The notes under the pieces were generated by a model, which was given only the letters and a program-made list of their open reading frames with translations, did not search any database and was not told the DNA's origin. The position numbers and the translations under genes were made by a program. A stretch of 64,000 bases of DNA from DATFQE01 sp963738205 (GTDB lineage: Bacteria; Actinomycetota; Thermoleophilia; Gaiellales; Gaiellaceae): positions 186,001 to 250,000 of the forward strand of contig CAVTVQ010000007.1 of NCBI GenBank assembly GCA_963738205.1, in the 5' to 3' direction. This document shows, one piece after another, positions 31,417 to 40,986 of this stretch. Position 1 is the first letter of the stretch. Each line of letters starts with the position of its first letter.

Positions 31417-32268
31417 CTAGCGCTTGACGAGCGCCGTGCGGCTGAAGCCCTGGACATAGCCGGGCGCCGACGGCACGAGCACGCGAACGCGCGCGGTGCG
31501 CGGCAAGCGTGCGGTGAAGCGAACGACACCGCCGCGGCCGAGGCGCACGCGCCGGACCTTGCTCCACGCGTTGCCCTTCAGGCGCTGGAACGTCACGAGC
31601 TTGCCCTGGTACGAGCGCAGAGCGGAGACCTTCGTGTAGAAGCGGCCGGCCCTCGCGCTCAGTACGCGGAGCTGCACGGCCGGGCGCACGTAGACGATCG
31701 GAGCCTGGTCGCTCATCGTGTTGCCCCACTCCGCGCGGTACTCGGTGCGAATCCGGGGCCGCACGAGCAGGCTCCAGCCGCCGTCGGACTCGGTGACCAC
31801 CGGCGTGCGCGTCTCGACGCCGCCGTACGGCTTCGCGACGACGACCACCTGCTGGCCCTCACGGGCGCCGGTGATGTTCCCCGAGAGCTCGATAGCGGAG
31901 CCGAGCGAGACCGTCCGCTTCGTGGCCGCGATCGTCACCGACCGGGTGCCCGCGGTCGTCACGCTGATCGTGCCCTTGTGTGCGGTCTTGACCTGGTCGT
32001 GGTAGTTGACCGTGCCCGCGCGCGTGAAGCGGAACGAGTACGTGTCGCCCGGCTTGATCGCCGGTGACGTGAACTGCCCGCCGTCCGCGACCACCTGGCG
32101 CGACTCCGTGTCGTTGTTCGTCCAGGTGACCGTGTCACCGGCGGCGACAGTGACCTGCGCGGGAATGAACCCGGCCTGCTTGATCGAGACCGGCGTTGTC
32201 GCGGCGGTCGCAGGCGCGGCAACGGCGAGTGCGATCGGAACGAGCGCTAACAGCAAGATCTTTCGCAT
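31417..32268 (-). CDS. Secreted cupredoxin-fold protein lacking copper ligands
   Basis: A 283-aa exported protein: signal peptide to PATAA, then a plastocyanin-like domain (IKQAGFIPAQVTVAAGDTVTWTNND), then two beta-sandwich domains with basic strands. In type-1 copper proteins His follows WTNxD and a Cys-x(n)-His-x(n)-Met set follows; here the positions read ESRQVV and YHDQVKTAHKG, with no Cys and no Met, so copper binding is unlikely. The ATG at 32268 has AGGAGG upstream. It may be a wall or surface protein. Confidence 0.7.
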   Translation of the reverse strand: MRKILLLALVPIALAVAAPATAATTPVSIKQAGFIPAQVTVAAGDTVTWTNNDTESRQVVADGGQFTSPAIKPGDTYSFRFTRAGTVNYHDQVKTAHKGTISVTTAGTRSVTIAATKRTVSLGSAIELSGNITGAREGQQVVVVAKPYGGVETRTPVVTESDGGWSLLVRPRIRTEYRAEWGNTMSDQAPIVYVRPAVQLRVLSARAGRFYTKVSALRSYQGKLVTFQRLKGNAWSKVRRVRLGRGGVVRFTARLPRTARVRVLVPSAPGYVQGFSRTALVKR

Positions 32269-32430
32269 TGTCTTGACTCCTCCTTGGTTGTCTCCCCGTG
32301 CGGATACCCGGCGACGAGCGGGCATAGGCGCGTCGAAACGGCTTTTCACAAAACGCTTACGTGGGGAATGCGGGTGCACGCCGCCGCGTTCTCGCACGCG
32401 AAGCGTCCACGCCGATCAGGAGGTCAGCAC

Positions 32431-32919
32431 GTGGTCATCGACGAGCTCGTGTCCAACGCCGAGCGGTACGCCTCGAGCTTCGCGAGCGGCGAGTTGCCGC
32501 TCCCGCCCGCCAGGCGGATTGCAGTCGTCGCGTGCATGGACGCCCGGCTCAATCCGTACGGGCTGCTCGGATTGAGCGAGGGCGACGCGCACGTGATCCG
32601 CAACGCCGGCGGCGTCGTCACGGATGACGAGATCCGCTCGCTGTCGATCTCGCAGCGACTGCTCGGGACCGAGGAGATCATGTTGATCCACCACACCGAC
32701 TGCGGGATGCTGACCTTCACCGACGACGACTTCCGCCGCCAGGTCGCTGAGGAGACCGGGATCAAGCCGGAGTGGGCCGCCGAGGCCTTCGACGACATCG
32801 ACACCGACGTACGCCAGTCGATCGCGCGCATCATGGCGAGCCCGTTCATCCCGAGGAAGGACAAGGTTCGGGGTTTCGTCTACGACGTCGAGTCGGGCCG
32901 CCTGCGCGAAGTCACCTGA
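32431..32919 (+). CDS. Beta-carbonic anhydrase
   Basis: A zinc enzyme interconverting CO2 and bicarbonate, 162 aa. Ligands Cys35 and Asp37 lie in ACMDARL and His88/Cys91 in IHHTDCGM, the complete beta-class set. RNAGG at 57-61 is also typical. The start is the GTG at 32431 with AGGAGG upstream; the open frame before it has no such site. The length matches the short mycobacterial type. Confidence 0.92.
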   Translation: MVIDELVSNAERYASSFASGELPLPPARRIAVVACMDARLNPYGLLGLSEGDAHVIRNAGGVVTDDEIRSLSISQRLLGTEEIMLIHHTDCGMLTFTDDDFRRQVAEETGIKPEWAAEAFDDIDTDVRQSIARIMASPFIPRKDKVRGFVYDVESGRLREVT

Positions 32920-33043
32920 GAAGCGGTCAGGAGCTAGACATTCGGCGCCGAACGTGATACCCCGATAGCTACGGACCGCATTTGCTGCGGCGCAGTGAAT
33001 TCAAGTCCATGGTGTCGCGGTCCCCGACCGAAAGGCGCCGCAC

Positions 33044-35749
33044 ATGCCTGAGCACTACGACCCCCAAGCGGGCGCGTTCGTCAACGTGGACGAGGAAGGT
33101 GTCGTCCGCGGACTCGTGCAAGAAGAGCCCGCTCCCACGACGGCGGCGAGCGCTCGTGATGCCGCCGACGAGTACCTCCGCGACCACAGCGAGCTGCTCG
33201 GAGTCCCCCCGACCGAGCTCGAGAATCTCTCGGCCACGCGCGAAGCCGCGCCGGTCGCCGCGGGCAGCCAGTTCCGTTTACGGGGCGAGCAGACGCAGTT
33301 CGACACGACCACGGTGACCTATGACCAGACGATGTACGGCCTGCCGGTCTGGGAAGCGGGGGTGTCCGTCCACGTCAAGGAAGGCCCGTTCCGAGTGGTC
33401 GGCGCCGACACGACGCGCCACGCCGATCTCGCCGCGACCAGGGCAGGGCCTGACATCCAGGAGGAGCTGAAGGACCTCGACCGCCTCGACGAGCGAATCG
33501 ACGAGAAGCGGCTGGCCGAGCTGCTCGGCCTCACGAGCGACTCGGACCTCTACGCGCGCGACTCGCTGAAGGTTCAGGACGTCACGCTCGTCGTCTACCG
33601 CTACGAGGCGGCGAAGCGGGAGCCGGAGGTCGACGACGAGGACACCTTCGAGCACGCTCATCCGAGGATTCCGCTGCCGCCGCTCCCCGATTCGATCGCC
33701 GAGGGCGAGCACTACATCTCGGTGGTCGTGAACTTCGAGCTCGGCACGCCGCAGTTCCCCACCCTGTACTGGCGGGCGATCATCGACCTGAAGACCGGCG
33801 CCGTGCTGCACCTACGACCGTTCGTCGACGGCGTCAACGGCCTCGTCTTCACGCTGGACCCGATGACGAGCGCACCGTCGGGACCGCTGCCGAACGCGAC
33901 TGCATCGGCGCTGAACGCAAAGCGCGTCAGCGTGACCCTGCAGGGACTGACCGCACCGGTCAGCGGCGTCCAGGCGCTGAGCGGCAACATCATCATCCTC
34001 GCCGACCCGGAGGCACCGGCGATCGCGGGGCCGACGCAGCCGTCCGGCGTGAACTTCGACTACGACTCGCGGACGAACAACTTCGCCGCCGTCAACGCGT
34101 ACTACCACTCGGACAAGTTCTTCCGGCTCGTCGAGGGCCTGGGGTTCTCGCTGCCGGCGTACTTCGGGCCGACGCCGTTCCCCACGCCCACCGACCATCG
34201 CGGGCTCGGCGGGAACACGATCAACGCGCACTGCCTGGGCCTTCCGGGCGGCGTCGGGATCCTGCAGACGACCTACGCGCTCGCCGACCTCGCCGACACC
34301 GCGAACCCGATCGGGATCGCCTGTGACTGGCGCGTCGTCCTCCACGAGCTCGGCGGCCACGGCGTCCTCTACCCGCACGTCCATTCGCCCAACTTCGGCT
34401 TCGCCCACAGCGCCGGCGACAGCTTGGCGGCGATCCTCAACGACGCCGACAGCGTGGCTCCCGACCGGTTCGTGACGTTCCCGTGGGTGAACATCGGACG
34501 GCGGCATGACCGGCTGCCCGCCGCCGGTTGGGCCTGGGGCGGCGTCAACGACGTCGGCGGCTACAACTCGGAGCAGATCCTCTGCACGTCGCACTTCAGG
34601 ATCTATCGCTCGATCGGCGGCGATGCCGCCCTTCCGCTCGGTCACGGGTACCGCCAGTTCGCCGCCCGCTTCACGGCGTACCTGATCCTGAGGACGATCG
34701 GCAGCCTCACGCCCGCGACGAACCCGGCCAACGTCGCCGGCTACGTCAACGGCCTGCTGACCGCCGACCTCGGCGACTGGACGACCGAGGGTCACGCCGG
34801 CGGCGCCTACGGCAAGGTGATCCGCTGGGCGTTCGAGAAGCAGGGCCTCTTCCAGGCGGCGGGTGCACCGATCCCGGTGATCACGGAAGGGAAGCCGCCG
34901 CCGGTCGACGTCTACATCGAGGACGGCCGCCACGGCGAATACCAGTTCCAGCCCGTGCACTGGGATTGCCACGCGATCTGGAACCGCCGTCACGCGGACG
35001 CGGGCTTGACGCACGAGAACCCGGTCGCCGGGGCGACGAACTACGCGTACGTGAAGATCAAGAACCGCGGTACGCAGCCCGCGAACAACGTAATCGTGAA
35101 GGCGTTCCACGCCGACCCGGCCGCCGGCCTGGTCTACCCGAACGACTGGCATCCGATGACGACGCCGCAGCTCTCGGCGCCTGTCGTCGCCGCCAACAAC
35201 GCCGTCGAGATCCTCGTCGGCCCGTTCGAATGGACGCCGAGCGGCGCCGGTCATCAGTGCATGTTCATGGTCGTCTCCGCGAGCGGCGACCCGAGCAACG
35301 TCAGCAACATCGGATCGGGCGAGTCGATCCCGGAGTGGCGGCTGGTGCCGCACGACAACAACATCGGGCAGCGGAACGTCACGGCTGTTCCGTTTACGAA
35401 GCTCGAGGCCTGGCTCAAGGCGATCCAGGAGCTGCGCTTCACGCTCAAGAACCCGCTGCGTGGCTCGGCCAAGATGGTTCTGAACCCGACGATCCCGCGG
35501 ACGCTCGTCAAGCGCGGGTGGAAGCTCGAGTTCACGAACAAGGGCGGCGCCAATCCGAAGCTGGCCGCGGGCAAGACGATCCCGATCACGATGCAGCTCG
35601 TGGGCGGCGAGCCGTTCACGGCCGCTGATCTCGCGAGGGAGAAGAACCCTGCGATCCGCGTCGAGGCCTACGCGAACGGGATCATCGTCGGCGGCATGAC
35701 CTACGAGATCGCGCCGGCGAAGGTGGTCAGGGGAGACGAACCGGCCTAA
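33044..35749 (+). CDS. Large M4/M36-like metalloprotease with HEXXXH motif
   Basis: A 901-aa protein with no signal peptide. The N-terminal 200 residues resemble an FTP/PepSY-type propeptide (YDQTMYGLPVWEAGVSVHVK). The central domain has HELGGH (His434, Glu435, His439) and, twenty residues on, HSAGDS (455-460), the place of the third ligand in gluzincins. HELGGH is HEXXXH, one residue longer than the usual HEXXH; dipeptidyl peptidase III is a known active case. The C-terminal about 250 residues are beta-sandwich (NYAYVKIKNRGTQPANNV). Start at ATG 33044. Export would need a non-classical route. Confidence 0.7.
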   Translation: MPEHYDPQAGAFVNVDEEGVVRGLVQEEPAPTTAASARDAADEYLRDHSELLGVPPTELENLSATREAAPVAAGSQFRLRGEQTQFDTTTVTYDQTMYGLPVWEAGVSVHVKEGPFRVVGADTTRHADLAATRAGPDIQEELKDLDRLDERIDEKRLAELLGLTSDSDLYARDSLKVQDVTLVVYRYEAAKREPEVDDEDTFEHAHPRIPLPPLPDSIAEGEHYISVVVNFELGTPQFPTLYWRAIIDLKTGAVLHLRPFVDGVNGLVFTLDPMTSAPSGPLPNATASALNAKRVSVTLQGLTAPVSGVQALSGNIIILADPEAPAIAGPTQPSGVNFDYDSRTNNFAAVNAYYHSDKFFRLVEGLGFSLPAYFGPTPFPTPTDHRGLGGNTINAHCLGLPGGVGILQTTYALADLADTANPIGIACDWRVVLHELGGHGVLYPHVHSPNFGFAHSAGDSLAAILNDADSVAPDRFVTFPWVNIGRRHDRLPAAGWAWGGVNDVGGYNSEQILCTSHFRIYRSIGGDAALPLGHGYRQFAARFTAYLILRTIGSLTPATNPANVAGYVNGLLTADLGDWTTEGHAGGAYGKVIRWAFEKQGLFQAAGAPIPVITEGKPPPVDVYIEDGRHGEYQFQPVHWDCHAIWNRRHADAGLTHENPVAGATNYAYVKIKNRGTQPANNVIVKAFHADPAAGLVYPNDWHPMTTPQLSAPVVAANNAVEILVGPFEWTPSGAGHQCMFMVVSASGDPSNVSNIGSGESIPEWRLVPHDNNIGQRNVTAVPFTKLEAWLKAIQELRFTLKNPLRGSAKMVLNPTIPRTLVKRGWKLEFTNKGGANPKLAAGKTIPITMQLVGGEPFTAADLAREKNPAIRVEAYANGIIVGGMTYEIAPAKVVRGDEPA

Positions 35750-35771
35750 CGGCTCCCGGAATCGCGAGACT

Positions 35772-35803
35772 GGGAGAAGCCCCGCACCCGCGGGGCTTCT
35801 CCC
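35772..35803. terminator. 14-bp hairpin terminator
   Basis: Arms 35772-35785 and 35790-35803 pair perfectly around a 4-base loop, between the convergent metalloprotease and SDR genes. Confidence 0.8.
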
Positions 35804-35810
35804 TGGGTCT

Positions 35811-36779
35811 TCAGCGCTTCCACGCGAGCAGCGCGAGCGAGAGGTCCCAGAGCCGGCTCGCATTTTCGGGATCGAGCGCATACGGAGCCACGCCGAAGCC
35901 ACGCGGAGGGCCCGTGAAGCTCGAGTCGACGACAGGCGCTTCGTTGCAGTCCGCGAAGTACCGACCGCTGCTGCCCTCGAGCAGCGGTGACGCCGCGGCC
36001 AGGACGCTCGTCGCGGCGCCCTGCTCGCGCGTCTTGTACTCGTATCCCGCCGTCTCGATGGCAACCGCCAGGGCGTCGGGGTTGAGGTCGCGGGCGAGGT
36101 TGGTCTCGATGACCGCGCCGGGGTGAACGGCGTTCGCGACGATCCCGTCGTCGGCCCAACGGATCGCCGCCTCGACGGCGAACAGCACGTTCGCTGTCTT
36201 CGACTGGCCGTAGGCGAGCATCGGGTCGTACCGGCGTGAGCGGAAGTTGATGTCGTCGAAGACCAGCGGCGCCCGCAGGTGCGCCTCCGAGCTGAGCGAG
36301 ACGACACGGGCGTCGCCTGCGGCGGCGAGTGGGTCGTGGAGGCCGAGCGCGAGCGCGAAGTGACCGAGATGGTTGGTGGCGAACTGCAACTCCCAGCCCT
36401 CCGGCGTTCGCTGCAGGTCCGTCAGGAGAACGCCGGCGTTGTTGACGAGCATGTGCAACGGCCCGGTCCAACTCGCGACGAAGGCGGCGACCGAGGCCTG
36501 GTCCGCGAGGTCGAGCCGCCCGACGTGTAGGAGGGGATTGCCGGTCGTGGCGGTGATCTCGGCGGCGGTGCGCTCGCCGGCCGCGGTATCGCGCACGGCC
36601 AGCGTGACCTCGGCACCGGCGCCGGCCAGCGCGCGTGCGGTCTCGATTCCGATCCCCGACGAGGCGCCGGTCACGATCGCCCGCCTGCCTTCCAGGTCGA
36701 TCCCGGCGAGCACCTCGGCGGCGGTCGAGTCGAATCCGAACGGCGTGGTGATGCGTGTGCTCTGGGTCGTCGGAGCCAT
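35811..36779 (-). CDS. Short-chain dehydrogenase/reductase
   Basis: A 322-aa NAD(P)-dependent SDR. TGASSGIG is the cofactor loop, NNAG the core strand, SLSSEAH carries the catalytic Ser and YGQSK the Tyr/Lys pair. The long form with an N-terminal extension and HPGAVIETNL resembles the retinol-dehydrogenase/WW-oxidoreductase-like SDRs. The substrate is unknown. Confidence 0.9.
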   Translation of the reverse strand: MAPTTQSTRITTPFGFDSTAAEVLAGIDLEGRRAIVTGASSGIGIETARALAGAGAEVTLAVRDTAAGERTAAEITATTGNPLLHVGRLDLADQASVAAFVASWTGPLHMLVNNAGVLLTDLQRTPEGWELQFATNHLGHFALALGLHDPLAAAGDARVVSLSSEAHLRAPLVFDDINFRSRRYDPMLAYGQSKTANVLFAVEAAIRWADDGIVANAVHPGAVIETNLARDLNPDALAVAIETAGYEYKTREQGAATSVLAAASPLLEGSSGRYFADCNEAPVVDSSFTGPPRGFGVAPYALDPENASRLWDLSLALLAWKR

Positions 36780-36941
36780 GGCCCTACTGTGCGGCCGCTT
36801 GCTGGCGTTAGCCAGGGTGCCGTTCAGCCTGGGATCGCCAGGGCTACCGCGATGCTCCCATTAGCGAAACTGCGTATGGACACAGCGCAGCTGATCACTT
36901 TTACTTCGAGAGCCGTCAGAAGTTCTCCGAGGAGGCAGGAA

Positions 36942-38630
36942 ATGATCAGACCCGTTCTCGTCGGGCTGCTCCTTTTCGTCGCCGTGGCCGTTCCGTCGGC
37001 CGCAGGCGGAGTCCGAGCAGCCACGAATCCGGTCGCAGGCTCGTACATCGTCGTCTTCAAGGCCGACGCCGTACGGTCCGCCGGGCAGGCCCGGTCGCAG
37101 CGGCCGCTCGTCGCGGACTCGGCGCGGGAGCTCGCACGCGCCCACGGTGGGAGCGTCAAGCACGTCTACCAGCATGCGCTGAAGGGGTTCGCCGCGCGGC
37201 TGACCGCCGCCCAAGCGGAAGCGCTCGCGGCCGATCCGCGGGTCGCATATGTCGAGCCGGACCGGGTCGTGACCGCAGTCGCGACACAGAGCCCGGCGAC
37301 CTGGGGGCTCGATCGCATCGACCAGCGCGATCTGCCGCTGAACAACGCCTACACCTACAACCAGACGGGCGCCGGCGTCCACGCGTACATCGTCGACACA
37401 GGTGTTCGCGCAACGCACCAGGAGTTCAGCGGCCGGATGGGCAACGGTGCCGATTTCGTCGGCGACGGTCAGGGCACCAACGACTGCGCCGGGCACGGCA
37501 CGCACGTCGCCGGCACGACCGGCGGCACGACGTACGGCGTGGCCAAGCAGGTCACGCTCCACGCCGTCCGCGTCTTGAACTGCCAGGGGTCGGGAACGAC
37601 CTCGGGCGTGATCGCCGGCGTCGAGTGGGTGACCGCGAACCACGGCTCTCCCGCCGTGGCGAACATGAGCCTCGGCGGCGGCGTCAGCACCGCGCTCGAC
37701 AACGCGGTCGCGAACTCGATCAACTCGGGCGTCAGCTACGCGATCGCCGCCGGCAACTCGAACGCGAACGCGTGCAACTCCTCGCCTGCGCGCGTCGTCT
37801 CGGCGAACACCGTCGGCGCGACGACGAACACCGATGCGCGTTCCTCGTTCTCCAACTTCGGGACGTGCGTCGACATCTTCGCCCCGGGCTCGAGCATCAC
37901 CTCGGCCTGGAACACCAGCAACACGGCCACGAACACCATCAACGGGACGTCGATGGCGACGCCGCACGTGGCGGGCGCCATCGCGCTCTATCTCCAGACC
38001 AACCCGGGCGCATCGCCGTCAACCGTGACGCAGGCGCTCGTCAACAACTCGACGACGGGCAAGGTCACGAACCCCGGCAGCGGGTCGCCGAACCGGCTGC
38101 TGTACTCGATCTTCGGCGGCTCGCCGCCGCCGCCACCCCCGCCGCCGCCACCCCCGCCGCCGCCTCCGCCACCGGGCGCTCAGCTGATCGTGAACGGCGG
38201 CTTCGAAGGGTCAGCGTCGCCGTGGACGCTGTCGGGGAATGCGTATTGGTCCAACGGGGCGTACCCGCACTCCGGGACGGGCTACTCGATCCTCGGCGCA
38301 TACAACAACGCAAGCGGCAGCGAGTACCAGACGGTGAGCATCCCGGCGACGGCCGCGGCGAACTACACCTTCTGGCTCAACATCACCTCGAGCGAGTCGG
38401 GCTCGACGCCCTACGACTACCTCTATGCCGAGGTGCGAAGCACGTCGGGCACGCTGCTCTCGACGCTGGCCACGTACACGAACGCCCAGGAGACGACGCC
38501 TGGGAGCTACTCCCAGAAGTCGTTCAACCTGGCGGCTTGGCGCGGCCAGACGGTGCGGATCCAGTTCCGCGCAACGAGCGACTTCAGCCTGCCGACCAGC
38601 TTCCGAATCGACGACGTCTCACTGACGTAG
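36942..38630 (+). CDS. Secreted subtilisin-like serine protease (S8, proteinase K type)
   Basis: A 562-aa exported protease: signal peptide, I9 propeptide (YIVVFKADAV ... YVEPDRVV) and an S8 domain with the triad Asp152 (IVDTGV), His185 (GHGTHVAG) and Ser337 (GTSMATPHVAG). A run of 17 prolines links it to a C-terminal beta-sandwich domain (NGGFEGSASPWTLSG ... FRIDDVSLT), like carbohydrate-binding modules. The ATG at 36942 has GAGGAGG upstream. It is followed by a strong terminator. Confidence 0.95.
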   Translation: MIRPVLVGLLLFVAVAVPSAAGGVRAATNPVAGSYIVVFKADAVRSAGQARSQRPLVADSARELARAHGGSVKHVYQHALKGFAARLTAAQAEALAADPRVAYVEPDRVVTAVATQSPATWGLDRIDQRDLPLNNAYTYNQTGAGVHAYIVDTGVRATHQEFSGRMGNGADFVGDGQGTNDCAGHGTHVAGTTGGTTYGVAKQVTLHAVRVLNCQGSGTTSGVIAGVEWVTANHGSPAVANMSLGGGVSTALDNAVANSINSGVSYAIAAGNSNANACNSSPARVVSANTVGATTNTDARSSFSNFGTCVDIFAPGSSITSAWNTSNTATNTINGTSMATPHVAGAIALYLQTNPGASPSTVTQALVNNSTTGKVTNPGSGSPNRLLYSIFGGSPPPPPPPPPPPPPPPPPGAQLIVNGGFEGSASPWTLSGNAYWSNGAYPHSGTGYSILGAYNNASGSEYQTVSIPATAAANYTFWLNITSSESGSTPYDYLYAEVRSTSGTLLSTLATYTNAQETTPGSYSQKSFNLAAWRGQTVRIQFRATSDFSLPTSFRIDDVSLT

Positions 38631-38641
38631 GCCTGGTTGTA

Positions 38642-38673
38642 GGGGCGGGCGGGCGGCTTTGCCCGCCCGCCCC
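38642..38673 (+). terminator. 13-bp hairpin terminator
   Basis: Arms 38642-38654 and 38661-38673 pair perfectly around GGCTTT, directly after the subtilase gene. Confidence 0.8.
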
Positions 38674-38727
38674 GTCCCCTTCGCGCGAGTGGCTCAGTCG
38701 AGCAGCACAGCGCCGAGATCTCATTAG

Positions 38728-39408
38728 TCAGAAACCGCAGCGGCCGGGAGCCCACTTCGTGAACACAGTGATCGGATTGCTCGGGGCCGACGCGTTGCCG
38801 GCCTGATCGACGGCGAGGATCGTGACCGCATTGGCGCCGAGGACCTCGGTGTAGGTCACCGTCTGGGTGCCGCCGACCACCTCGTTGATCATGCCGTTGA
38901 CCCGGACCTCGTACTCGATTCCGGGGGCATTGTCTGTCGATGCGGTCCAGGTGATCCAGAGCTCTTCCGGGCAGGAACTCGTGCCTCCGTCGAAGGCACT
39001 GAGGAGAGTCGGGCGGGTCGGCGCGACGGTGTCCGTGCTCGCCTGAGTCATGGCGGTGACGGTGTCGCTCGCGGCGGACACGTTCCCGGACGGGTCGACC
39101 GCCCTCACGCTGAATTCGTAGCTGGTCGAGGGGTCGAGCTGACGCACCCAGGCACTCTGGACCGGCGGCCGCGGGTTCGTGCCCGCCGGCACCGTCGAGA
39201 AGGCGTTGTCGGTCCGCACGCCGTTGACGAGGATCTCGTGCCGTACCGGATTGAACTGGTCCGTGCCGCTGTTCCAGGTCAGGAGGACCTTCGAGGCCGT
39301 CACCGTGCCTACCGTGAGCCCGCTCGGAGCAGACGGCGCCGTCGTGTCGGCCACGGTGGTCGCGATGACCGGCTCGCTCGGGCTCGACGCGTTGAGTGCG
39401 GTCTTCAT
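38728..39408 (-). CDS. Fibronectin type III repeat protein
   Basis: A 226-aa protein with two Fn3-type repeats: APSAPSGLTVGTVTASKVLL ... YEFSVRAVDPSGNVS, and APTRPTLLSAFDGG ... VTILAVDQAGNASAPS. A terminal Cys pairs plausibly with one in the second repeat. The ATG at 39408 has GAAGGAGGC upstream. No signal peptide is evident from that start, which is odd for an Fn3 protein. Confidence 0.72.
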   Translation of the reverse strand: MKTALNASSPSEPVIATTVADTTAPSAPSGLTVGTVTASKVLLTWNSGTDQFNPVRHEILVNGVRTDNAFSTVPAGTNPRPPVQSAWVRQLDPSTSYEFSVRAVDPSGNVSAASDTVTAMTQASTDTVAPTRPTLLSAFDGGTSSCPEELWITWTASTDNAPGIEYEVRVNGMINEVVGGTQTVTYTEVLGANAVTILAVDQAGNASAPSNPITVFTKWAPGRCGF

Positions 39409-39612
39409 GATCTCTACGCCTCCTTCGCCCTTTGTGGGGTAGACACGTTCGCGCGAACTCAGCGTACGACTCGTCTCCGACTGGGCCAAGCGGCCCCCGC
39501 TTGGTGGACAGGTCAAATGAGGTAGTCATGACTTGTCTCTGACCAGCGGTCCAGCTTCTCAGTCCAGCCGGATTACTTGGTTTTACTTCCAGCCGCGGGA
39601 AACTCGTTAGTG

Positions 39613-39645
39613 GAAGAAGGGCCTCCCGCGAGGAGGCCCTTCTTC
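39613..39645 (-). terminator. 14-bp hairpin terminator
   Basis: Arms 39613-39626 and 39632-39645 pair perfectly around CGCGA, just past the stop of the gene reading leftward from 40384. Confidence 0.78.
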
Positions 39646-39661
39646 ACGCGTTCGCATCTAC

Positions 39662-40384
39662 CTAGCGACTCAGGAAGGGATCGACGAACAGATCGTCGAT
39701 CAGCCAGCCGCCGTCCTCGCTCTTAGCGCCGTGAGCCTTGAACTTGAAGGCGACGGCGGTGAATCCGTCCTGCGACGCTGCCGCCAACATGTTGACGTGA
39801 AGCGGGATCGAGAGCGATGGCATCCACGATGCGCCGCCGCTCAGCCGGGCAATTCTGAGCTTCTTGACCTTGCCGTCGAGCCCTTCGTAGAGGACCTCGA
39901 CCTCCAGCTTCGACTCGGCTGATGCGCCGTTCAGCGTAAAGAATCGGAAGGTCGGATGAAAAGTGCTGACGCACATAGCAGGTGAGATCGCCTCGCCCTT
40001 CTCGCCGAGGAACAGCGAGGAGCTGCCGAAGGAAAACGGCGAGTTCCGGACAGACAGGGAAGCATGCTTGTTCAGCGTCCAGCTCGACGGCGATTCGAAA
40101 TCGCCCTGTGGCGCCGCCACGTAGCCCGCACTGTCACCCCACGGAGCGAACACTGACGACGCTTCGTCGTTACGGCAGACGGCGCTGAGCGATAGCTCTC
40201 CTTCGCGCGCCCACCGACCTCGCTGGCGCAGCTCGTCCATTTTGTTCTCGAGACTCGCGACGGACTTGCTCACGTCGATGAGCTCTTCCTCTTCCCCGCC
40301 GGCCCGCGCCACCGAAGCGACACCCAACGCGAGCGAGCAAGCAACGACGAGCAACGCCACTCGAATCAGACGCCGAAACCGCAT
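39662..40384 (-). CDS. Secreted hypothetical protein
   Basis: A 240-aa protein: Sec signal peptide (VALLVVACSLALGVASVARA), a short acidic stretch and coiled-coil-like helix (about residues 30-58), then a beta-rich domain (WTLNKHASLSVRNSPFSFGSSSLFLG ... GGWLIDDLFVDP) that resembles a jelly-roll carbohydrate-binding or lamin-like fold. I do not recognise the family. It has its own terminator. Confidence 0.6.
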   Translation of the reverse strand: MRFRRLIRVALLVVACSLALGVASVARAGGEEEELIDVSKSVASLENKMDELRQRGRWAREGELSLSAVCRNDEASSVFAPWGDSAGYVAAPQGDFESPSSWTLNKHASLSVRNSPFSFGSSSLFLGEKGEAISPAMCVSTFHPTFRFFTLNGASAESKLEVEVLYEGLDGKVKKLRIARLSGGASWMPSLSIPLHVNMLAAASQDGFTAVAFKFKAHGAKSEDGGWLIDDLFVDPFLSR

Positions 40385-40596
40385 GAGACCCCTTCCATTC
40401 GCCGCAACAAGACGTGGTCACATTTGCTGCCAATCGCGTTCCGGGCGACTCCCCCGAACGGGGGCCTTGCGCCAAGAACCCTCGAACGGGGGAAAGAAGG
40501 CCGGTTCCGACGCTGCCAAGCCGCGCCCCGATATCGCACTGCGCTCATGGCATGGCTGGTCGTGGCGTCAGCGAGCGCAGGACGGCGACGCCTAAG

Positions 40597-40615
40597 ACCT
40601 GTCCAAAACCTGTCC
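40597..40615. repeat. Paired direct repeat ACCTGTCC
   Basis: ACCTGTCC at 40597-40604 and again at 40608-40615, an 11-bp period, about 70 bases left of tRNA fragment A. Similar paired repeats at the same period flank fragments B and C, which suggests integrase arm-type sites. Confidence 0.5.
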
Positions 40616-40675
40616 ACGCACGAAACGAGGCCCCGGCGACGCGGGCCTCTTGCGCGCCAAGCCACCTGGTTAAGA

Positions 40676-40722
40676 GGAGCCGACGCCCGGACTCGAACCG
40701 GAAACCGCTTCATTACGAGTGA
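40676..40722 (-). other. tRNA-Thr(CGT) 3' fragment A (att-like)
   Basis: On the minus strand this reads as anticodon loop CTCGTAA, variable region, T-arm GGTTCGAGTCC and acceptor 3' strand GCGTCGGCT of a tRNA-Thr(CGT). The D-arm and 5' acceptor strand are absent, so it is not a tRNA gene. It differs from fragments B and C in a few bases around the T stem. It is most simply an attachment-site remnant. Confidence 0.65.
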
Positions 40723-40814
40723 CGGTGGGACCGGCTGTGCGGGGTCAAATGGGATCGTTGAGTGGTTCCGGGGCTCGAACAGAGGCCTGAATCCCAACTG
40801 ACCGCGGGACTCAC

Positions 40815-40842
40815 TTGACTACAACTACTGCTTCGATAATAC
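40815..40842 (+). promoter_or_regulatory. Candidate sigma-70 promoter
   Basis: TTGACT (40815-40820), 16-base spacer, TAATAC (40837-40842), unusually consensus-like for this genome and pointing to the CopC-CopD fusion gene. The 18 bases ending in this -35 are repeated at 9588-9605. Confidence 0.45.
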
Positions 40843-40986
40843 GACGAGCGCGGGCCGCTCCTAGTCGTCTTCGTCATGTCAGCGGGCGGACCTTGGGTCA
40901 CGGCGGGCTGATGATTCGGCGGTGCTCAGAAGAACCACGGCGCCTGAAACCGAGCACCTAAACTCGTTCAAATAGGTCGCCTAGTC

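Larger units (their letters stand above)
40385..40986. other. Gene-free region holding att-like site A
   Basis: About 600 bases without a credible gene; small frames here are shadows of tRNA sequence. It holds paired direct repeats (40597-40615), a hairpin of GAGGCCC (40627-40633) with GGGCCTC (40643-40649), a tRNA-Thr 3' fragment (40676-40722) and a promoter-like pair (40815-40842) facing the CopC-CopD gene. Confidence 0.55.

Noticed and set aside
38120..38175. Short tandem repeat resembling a repeat array
   Set aside because: It is the CCG/CCN-coded polyproline linker of the subtilase, with no spacers; no CRISPR array was seen in the window.
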